Source: JAUXIQ01 sp030620925 [NCBI: Nitrospinota bacterium]
GTDB lineage: Bacteria; JAUXIQ01
Direction of reading: 5' to 3'
DNA length: 10,557 nucleotides
Assembly: GCA_030620925.1 (NCBI GenBank)
Contig: JAUXIQ010000034.1
Span: forward strand, 1 to 10,557
Part shown: one piece after another, positions 6,121 to 10,557 of the stretch
How positions within the stretch are numbered: position 1 is the first letter of the stretch
Layout: each line of letters opens with the position of its first letter
Translations under genes and position numbers: made by a program
The notes under the pieces: model-generated
Database searches by the model: none
What the model was told of the DNA's origin: nothing
What the model saw: only the letters and a program-made list of their open reading frames with translations

Positions 6121-8994
6121 TTGCTCAAGAAGATACTCATAAAAGGGGCGAGAGAGAATAATTTAAAGAACATAGACCTTGAGCTCCCCAGAGGAAAGTT
6201 TATAGTCTTCACCGGCCTCAGCGGGTCGGGGAAATCATCCCTGGTCTTCGATACTATTTATGCGGAAGGCCACCGACGATACATCGAATCCCTCTCCACC
6301 TATGCCAGGCAGTTCCTGGAGCGCGTGGACAAACCGGATGTAGACTACATAGAAGGCATTTCACCCGCCATCGCCTTCGAACAGAAGAACCCCGTCAAAC
6401 ATTCCCGCTCCACAGTGGGCACCGCCACCGAAATTTACGACTACCTGCGTCTCCTCTTTTCCAAGGTGGGGAAAATAGAATGCCCCCGGTGCCTTAAGGA
6501 GGTTAAGGCAGACACCGTCAGTCAGTCAGTGGATACCCTCCTGCAAAAGCACCAGGAAGCCCGCATCTACATAACCTTCCCCTTTTACTATACCGACCGG
6601 GCGTCCGCACAACAGTTCCTGGATGACCTGCCGGCGCGCGGGTTTATACGGGTGATGACCGATGGGGAGGTTGGAGTCCTGAAGCCCAGAGGGCGGGAGG
6701 TTGGAGTCCTGAAGCCCGAAGGGCAAGAGGTTGGAGTCCCGCGTGTGGCGGGAAAGCCCAGAGGGCGGGAGGTCTATGATCTGTCCCAGGGCCGATACCC
6801 GCCACTCGATGGTGGTGGCCGGCTCCTGGTGGTGGTGGACAGGCTGATGGTTCGAGAGAGCGCCGCCACTCGTTTGGCCGATTCATTGGAGACCGCTTTC
6901 CGGGAGAGTAAAGGAGCGGCCGTGGTGCGCTTCGTTGACGGCCCCGACCTCCGCTTCAACCAGGAGTTCACCTGCAACGATTGCGGCAGTGAGTTCGAGC
7001 GGCCCACCCCCAACTTCTTTTCCTTCAACAGCCCCTATGGAGCATGTCAGGCCTGCGGCGGGTTCGGGAACATACTGGATTACGATCTGGACCTCATCAT
7101 CCCCGACAAAGATAAGAGCCTCGCCCAGGGCGCCATCGAGCCCTGGAACATGCGCAAATACAGATCGCATTTTCAGCGGGAATTGAGGAAACTGGCCGAG
7201 GCCAAGAAGGTGGACTTAAATAAACCCTACCGCAAGCTCAGCAAGCGCGCACAGAAGTTAGTCCTCTATGGTGCCAAGGGACATATAGGCGTGTTCCCCT
7301 TCTTTGAAAGGCTGGGAACTAAAAAATATAAGATGTTCATACGAGTGTTCACCCGGAAGTACAAATCGATCAAAGACTGCCATGAATGCGAGGGCACGAG
7401 GTTGCGGCGGGAGGCACTGTGGGTCAAGATCGGCGGCCGCACCATAGCTCAGGTCACCAGTATGACGGTGACCGAGGCCCGGGAGTTTTTCGCCGCTCTC
7501 AAGCTGTACCGTATGGAGCGTGAAATAGCCAGAGACGTACTGAAGGAAATAGAGTCCAGGCTCGAGTTCATGTACTACGTGGGCCTGGATTACCTCACCC
7601 TGGACCGCCTCACCCGCACCCTCTCCGGAGGGGAGGCCCAGCGAGTCAACCTGGCCAACCAGTTGGGAGCCAGACTCACAGGAACCCTCTACATCCTCGA
7701 TGAACCGACCGTCGGGCTGCACCCCAGGGATAACCGCCGACTGCTTGACATCCTCAAAAAACTGAGCGACGCCGGAAACACCGTCCTGGTGGTGGAGCAC
7801 GACCGGGAGGTGATCTCCACCGCCCAGCACCTGGTGGACATGGGGCCCGGCGCCGGTGCGCAGGGGGGACAGGTAGTCTACAGCGGCACCCTTAAAAATT
7901 TTCTTAAAACGTGCGATTCACTCACCGCCGGACACCTCAAAGGCAAGCTAACCATACCCCTGCCCACCACGAGGAGGGAGACCAACGGCCGGTATCTGTC
8001 CATTAAAGGCGCAAAAGAGAACAACCTCAAGGGCATCAACGTCCGCATACCCTTAAACACCTTCACCTGCGTCACTGGAGTCTCCGGAGCGGGCAAGAGC
8101 ACCCTCATCCACGATACGCTCTACAGAGCGCTCGATCGCATCTACCATCCTTCAGGGGAGCGGACGGGCATGTTCGACGTTATCACCGGCTTCGGATGGC
8201 TCCGGGACGTAGCGCTCCTGGACCAGCAGCCCATCGGCAAGACCCCCCGCTCAAACCCCATCACCTACATCAAGAGCTACGACGCGGTGCGAAAGCTCTT
8301 CTCCGAAACGCCCGGCGCCCGAAGGCAGGGTTACGAGCCTCGACATTTTTCTTTCAACGTGACGGGTGGCCGCTGCCCGGAATGCGACGGCAACGGGCAC
8401 CAGAAAATCGAGATGCACTTCATGGCCGATATATTCGTTCGCTGCGAGGAATGCCAGGGCAGCAGGTTCAAGCGGGAGGTGCTGGAAATAAAATACAAGG
8501 GCCTCAACATAAAGCAGGTGCTGGACCTGACGGTGGACCAGGCGCTGGAATTTTTCACCGGCCCCAATCAGCTTATGGAAAAGCTGGCCCTGTTTCAAGA
8601 GGTGGGTCTGGGCTATCTGAGGCTGGGGCAGCCCGCCACCACCCTCTCCGGCGGCGAGGCCCAGCGCCTGAAGATAGCCGCCGAGCTGAGCAGCAAGAAA
8701 TCCAAAGGCGTCCTCTACATCCTGGACGAGCCCACTACCGGTCTCCATTTCGAGGACGTCAAAAAACTCCTGGCCGTCTTGAACAGTCTGGTGGACCGGG
8801 GGAACACCGTCCTGGTGGTGGAGCACAACCTCGACGTAATAAAGACCGCCGATTACATCCTCGACCTGGGGCCGGAAGGAGGCGAACAGGGGGGCTACCT
8901 CGTGGCCGAAGGGACCCCCGAGCATCTGGCCCAGGTGGAGGCCTCGCATACCGGCCGCTTCCTCAAGGAACTTCTCCAAAAAGAAAGTATTTAA
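6121..8994 (+). CDS. uvrA: Excinuclease ABC subunit A, with in-frame repeat insertion
   Basis: UvrA is the damage-sensing ATPase of nucleotide excision repair; it dimerises, loads UvrB on lesions and leaves. The 957-residue protein has both ABC halves: Walker A at 32-40 (GLSGSGKSS) and 653-661 (GVSGAGKST), signatures LSGGEAQR at 501-508 and 842-849, and Walker B LDEP at 526-529 and 868-871. Two zinc modules are intact: Cys285, 288, 309, 312 and Cys752, 755, 775, 778. The usual VDQSPIGRTPRSNP segment is LDQQPIGKTPRSNP here. The TTG start is forced, because an in-frame stop lies at 6112 and no other start codon precedes the conserved N-terminus. The odd part is residues 184-217, a 34-residue repeat insertion between DGE and VYD, which accounts for much of the excess over the about 940 residues of typical UvrA. 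The stop codon overlaps the start of a flanking repeat at 8991. Damage-induced control is not evident; it probably shares the promoter at 4890. Confidence 0.97.
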   Translation: MLKKILIKGARENNLKNIDLELPRGKFIVFTGLSGSGKSSLVFDTIYAEGHRRYIESLSTYARQFLERVDKPDVDYIEGISPAIAFEQKNPVKHSRSTVGTATEIYDYLRLLFSKVGKIECPRCLKEVKADTVSQSVDTLLQKHQEARIYITFPFYYTDRASAQQFLDDLPARGFIRVMTDGEVGVLKPRGREVGVLKPEGQEVGVPRVAGKPRGREVYDLSQGRYPPLDGGGRLLVVVDRLMVRESAATRLADSLETAFRESKGAAVVRFVDGPDLRFNQEFTCNDCGSEFERPTPNFFSFNSPYGACQACGGFGNILDYDLDLIIPDKDKSLAQGAIEPWNMRKYRSHFQRELRKLAEAKKVDLNKPYRKLSKRAQKLVLYGAKGHIGVFPFFERLGTKKYKMFIRVFTRKYKSIKDCHECEGTRLRREALWVKIGGRTIAQVTSMTVTEAREFFAALKLYRMEREIARDVLKEIESRLEFMYYVGLDYLTLDRLTRTLSGGEAQRVNLANQLGARLTGTLYILDEPTVGLHPRDNRRLLDILKKLSDAGNTVLVVEHDREVISTAQHLVDMGPGAGAQGGQVVYSGTLKNFLKTCDSLTAGHLKGKLTIPLPTTRRETNGRYLSIKGAKENNLKGINVRIPLNTFTCVTGVSGAGKSTLIHDTLYRALDRIYHPSGERTGMFDVITGFGWLRDVALLDQQPIGKTPRSNPITYIKSYDAVRKLFSETPGARRQGYEPRHFSFNVTGGRCPECDGNGHQKIEMHFMADIFVRCEECQGSRFKREVLEIKYKGLNIKQVLDLTVDQALEFFTGPNQLMEKLALFQEVGLGYLRLGQPATTLSGGEAQRLKIAAELSSKKSKGVLYILDEPTTGLHFEDVKKLLAVLNSLVDRGNTVLVVEHNLDVIKTADYILDLGPEGGEQGGYLVAEGTPEHLAQVEASHTGRFLKELLQKESI
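6670..6771 (+). repeat. 102-bp in-frame insertion of three related repeat units inside uvrA
   Basis: The units lie at 6668-6697, 6698-6727 (both 30 bp) and 6728-6769 (42 bp, the same unit carrying an extra 12 bp). All begin AGGTTGGAGTCC and end with a GGGC-type half. Each unit contains a small palindrome: GCCC-aga-GGGC, GCCC-gaa-GGGC, and in the last unit TCCCGC-gtgtg-GCGGGA (6737-6753) followed by GCCC-aga-GGGC. At the protein level they encode EVGVLKP-type repeats (residues 184-217). Removing exactly 102 bp rejoins GATGGGGAG to GTCTATGAT, giving the normal UvrA reading DGEVYD. The flanks share GGGGAGG at the left and GGGAGG at the right. It looks like a palindromic element that inserted in the coding frame and was then partly duplicated. 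Confidence 0.85.
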
Positions 8995-9050
8995 CCACAA
9001 AGACACGATAATATGGAACCACGGATGAACACCGATAAGCACAGATGAAA
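8991..9050 (+). repeat. Left flanking short-repeat block (AACCACxxATGAAC type)
   Basis: TTAACCACAAAGACACGATA followed by AACCACGGATGAACACCGATAAGCACAGATGAA is a block of short degenerate units. It is the inverse of the units in the array at 9421-9560 (reverse complement AACCACAGATGAACAC). The first TTAA includes the uvrA stop codon (8992-8994). It also overlaps the start of the broken GxxExxY gene. Confidence 0.75.
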
Positions 9051-9400
9051 CCCAATTAAATCGAATTACCGAGAAGATAATCGGCTGTGCATACACTGTG
9101 AGCAATGGGTTGGGCACAGGCTTCCTGGAGAAGGTTTATGAGAATGCACCTTAAAAAGGAAGGCCTCAAGGCGGCCCAGCAGCATAGCATTCAGGTCGTT
9201 TACGACGGCATTGTCGTTGGCGATTATGTTGCGGATTTATTGGTTGAAGAACTTGTTCTTGTGGAGCTGAAAGCAGTCAAAGAGCTGGATGAGGTCCTCT
9301 CGCCCAATGCCTGAATTATTTGAAGGCATCCGATTTTCGTATTTGTCTGCTGCTGAATTTCGGCAAGCCTAAGGTTGAGATTAACCGCATCATTACTTAA
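9025..9400 (+). pseudogene. Frameshifted GxxExxY-family protein gene
   Basis: Three reading-frame segments together restore a GxxExxY protein, a small family with a PD-(D/E)xK nuclease-like core and unknown function. Segment 1 (9041-9123) encodes LNRITEKIIGCAYTVSNGLG and then GFLEKVYENA, which holds the name-giving G-x2-E-x3-Y-type motif. Segment 2 (about 9144-9314) encodes KKEGLKAAQQHSIQVVYDGI, VVGDYVADLLVEELV and then the nuclease-like VELKAVK. Segment 3 (9308-9400) encodes CLNYLKASDFRICLLLNFGK and ends PKVEINRIIT then TAA. Relative to the family, segment 1 to 2 fits an 11-nt loss and segment 2 to 3 a 1-nt loss, so segments 1 and 3 share a frame. The likely original ATG (9025, MNTDKHR) runs into TGA at 9046, a third lesion. 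Good sequence preservation suggests recent decay. Short repeats flank it on both sides. Confidence 0.85.
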
Positions 9401-9420
9401 CTTAACATTTTATAAGTATT

Positions 9421-9560
9421 TGTGTCTATCCGTGTTCATCTGTGTTCATCTGTGGTTAAATATGTTCATCCGTGGTTCCTATTCCGTGTTCATTTGTGTT
9501 CATCTGTGGTTCCTATTTCCTGTTTATCCGTGTTCATCCGTGTTCATCTGTGGTTCTAAA
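9421..9560 (+). repeat. Right flanking array of 10-bp units (TGTTCATCYG)
   Basis: At least eight exact or near-exact copies of TGTTCATCTG/TGTTCATCCG occur with a 10-bp period, in three blocks that each end TGGTT (9453, 9507, 9551; also 9473). Example units start at 9433, 9443, 9463, 9487, 9497, 9521, 9531 and 9541. Read on the minus strand the units become CAGATGAACA and AACCACAGATGAACAC, matching the left block at 8991-9050, so the two blocks bracket the pseudogene as an imperfect inverted pair. The open frame here (VFICVHLWF-type translation) is simply the translated repeat. Confidence 0.85.
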
Positions 9561-9579
9561 TCCTTTTTTCAAATTGACG

Positions 9580-9596
9580 TTGATTAAACCAATCAA
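9580..9596. promoter_or_regulatory. Small dyad upstream of the acyl-CoA synthetase gene
   Basis: TTGATT-aaacc-AATCAA is a perfect 6-bp inverted repeat just after TTGACG (9574-9579), which could be a -35 element, although no convincing -10 follows at 17 bp. It may be an operator, but it is short and AT-rich and could be chance. Confidence 0.25.
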
Positions 9597-9636
9597 ATGT
9601 GAGACAAATATTGTGTTCGGTTAATAGCGCCGGCTC

Positions 9637-9662
9637 CGGAGCCCTACAGGGGCTCTGTTTTT
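9637..9662 (+). terminator. Terminator-like hairpin in the leader of the acyl-CoA synthetase gene
   Basis: An 8-bp stem (core GAGCCC 9639-9644 with GGGCTC 9650-9655, extended by a G-T and a C-G pair) with a 5-nt loop is followed by TTTTT (9658-9662). It can end transcripts coming from uvrA and the repeat region, or act as an attenuator, because it lies only 39 nt before ATG 9701. The upstream half is also part of a perfect palindrome GGCTCCGGAGCC (9632-9643), which could compete with the terminator fold. Confidence 0.65.
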
Positions 9663-9700
9663 ATGGAATCAAAGAAAATAGTTGCCGTCGGGAGGAGAGA

Positions 9701-10557
9701 ATGCAGAATCGGGCTGTCGCCAACCGTAAAAAGGCGGGAAGGAAAACCGGAGCCGGAAAACCGGCCCTGGAATATATCTTTCATCCGGGTTCAATAGCCA
9801 TCATAGGGGCTTCCCCCAACCCCAGGAACCAGTCCAATATGTTCCAGCGGGAGTTCAAGGAATTCGGCTTCAAGGGGGATGTCTACCTGGTCAATCCCGG
9901 GTATCGGGAGGTTCTGGGCCAGCCCGTGTATCCCTCGCTGTCCGACGTGCCGGGCGACGTGGATCACGTCATCTCATGCGTGCCCGCGAGTTTGGTGCCG
10001 GAGCTGGTAGAGCAGTGCATAGAAAAGAAAGTCAAGGTGCTGCATCTCTATACGGGCCGCATGGCCGAGGCGCGCCTGGCGGAGAAGAGGAAAATGCAGG
10101 AGGACGTGGTAGCCAGGGCCCGGTCGGCGGGCATACGCGTCATCGGCCCCAACTGCATGGGCCTCTATTACGCACCTGAAGGGTTGACCTTCCGCCTGTC
10201 GCTCCCCAAAGAGATGGGAACGATGGGTTTCATGTCCCAGAGCGGGGGCATGTGCGCCGACCTGGTCTACAAGGGCTGCGGCCGGGGGCTGAAGTTCAGC
10301 AAGGTCATAAGCTACGGCAACGCATCAGACCTCAATGAGTGCGACTTCCTGGAATATTTCATGGAAGACCCCGAAACCGAAGTCATCGCCGCTTATATAG
10401 AAGGCGTTAGGGGTGGGAAGAAGTTTTTCAAGCTGGCCCGGGAAGCGGCCAGGCGAAAACCGCTGCTCATTCTCAAAGGCGGCCGCACAGACGCCGGAAA
10501 ACGGGCCGTGGCCTCGCATACAGCCTCTCTGGCGGGGGTGGACAACGTTTGGGACGC
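9701..10557 (+). CDS. NDP-forming acyl-CoA synthetase-like protein, partial (C-terminus beyond right edge)
   Basis: This is the N-terminal 285 residues of an acetyl/acyl-CoA synthetase (ADP-forming) type protein, the superfamily of succinyl-CoA synthetase. Such enzymes interconvert acyl-CoA plus ADP and phosphate with acid, CoA and ATP, a way to make ATP in fermenting or syntrophic cells. Visible are the CoA-binding Rossmann domain (SIAIIGASPNP at 31-41, YLVNPGY, GQPVYPSLSDVP), GIRVIGPNCMG (154-164), the second flavodoxin-like domain with SQSGG (189-193), SYGNASDL and DPETEVIAAYIEGV, and ASHTASLAG with His273, the segment usually written SHTGxLAG that in this family holds the proposed phosphohistidine. 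About 20 extra basic residues precede the usual N-terminus. ATG 9701 has GGAGG 5 nt upstream. Whether an ATP-grasp (beta) part or an acetyltransferase domain follows is not visible, so a protein-acetyltransferase relative (Pat/YfiQ type) cannot be excluded. Confidence 0.88.
   Translation, partial: MQNRAVANRKKAGRKTGAGKPALEYIFHPGSIAIIGASPNPRNQSNMFQREFKEFGFKGDVYLVNPGYREVLGQPVYPSLSDVPGDVDHVISCVPASLVPELVEQCIEKKVKVLHLYTGRMAEARLAEKRKMQEDVVARARSAGIRVIGPNCMGLYYAPEGLTFRLSLPKEMGTMGFMSQSGGMCADLVYKGCGRGLKFSKVISYGNASDLNECDFLEYFMEDPETEVIAAYIEGVRGGKKFFKLAREAARRKPLLILKGGRTDAGKRAVASHTASLAGVDNVWD

Noticed and set aside
6111-6161. Mini-gene ATG 6111 with a possible ribosome binding site, overlapping the uvrA start
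   Set aside because: Sixteen codons ending at TAA 6159-6161 in another frame; no similarity to a leader peptide and no run of regulatory codons.
6668-6771. CRISPR-like short repeats
   Set aside because: Only three adjoining units without spacers, inside an intact uvrA frame, with no cas gene nearby.
8196-9117. Long overlapping open frames on both strands within uvrA (271 residues plus strand, 288 residues minus strand)
   Set aside because: They are shadows of the high-G+C uvrA frame, full of Arg, Gly and Pro, while the uvrA frame has every conserved motif.
9105-9314. A 69-residue stand-alone gene
   Set aside because: It is the middle segment of the frameshifted GxxExxY gene; its first residues come from an out-of-frame read of GLGTGFLEKVYE.
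9421-9560. CRISPR array or a coding gene of VFICVHLWF repeats
   Set aside because: The period is about 10 bp with no spacers, and the open frame is only the translated repeat with no start signal or folded-protein character.

Overview
The window looks like a bacterial chromosome segment of moderately high G+C with tightly packed genes and several non-ATG starts (GTG for holA and the large lipoprotein, TTG for uvrA and the BamE-like lipoprotein). Two predicted lipoproteins, one with an outer-membrane-assembly (BamE/SmpA) type domain, suggest a diderm. An ADP-forming acyl-CoA synthetase-like gene fits an anaerobic or syntrophic lifestyle, for example Desulfobacterota or a similar phylum. The lineage is inference and cannot be fixed from these genes by eye.

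Layout. Positions 1-952 (minus strand): phospholipid genes pgsA then plsY, 3 nt apart; plsY runs off the left edge. 953-1127: spacer holding an intrinsic terminator for the next minus-strand gene. 1128-2372 (minus): a large Ala/Lys-rich lipoprotein built from a repeated helical unit, with a recent 330-bp-period internal duplication, a strong ribosome binding site and a good sigma70-type promoter at 2432-2460. 2654-3682 (plus): holA, the DNA polymerase III delta subunit. 3720-4828 (minus): a cluster of rimI, a BamE-like lipoprotein (4-nt overlap) and a small helical unknown protein. 4829-4980: divergent control region with a plus-strand promoter and an 8-bp dyad. 4981-8994 (plus): a GAF-GGDEF diguanylate cyclase and uvrA, 33 nt apart and probably co-transcribed. 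8991-9560: a degraded GxxExxY-family gene between inverted arrays of short repeats, apparently inserted right at the uvrA stop codon. 9561-9700: a leader with a small dyad and a terminator-like hairpin. 9701-10557 (plus): the N-terminal 285 residues of an NDP-forming acyl-CoA synthetase-like protein, cut by the right edge.

Most genes are housekeeping: lipid synthesis, replication clamp loading, S18 acetylation and nucleotide excision repair. The unusual material is repetitive. The three main items are (1) a 102-bp in-frame insertion of three related units inside uvrA, resembling palindromic elements that invade coding genes; (2) the decayed GxxExxY cassette with inverted 10-bp-period arrays; and (3) the duplicated lipoprotein. 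I saw no CRISPR array, rRNA, tRNA, transposase or convincing new multi-gene system.
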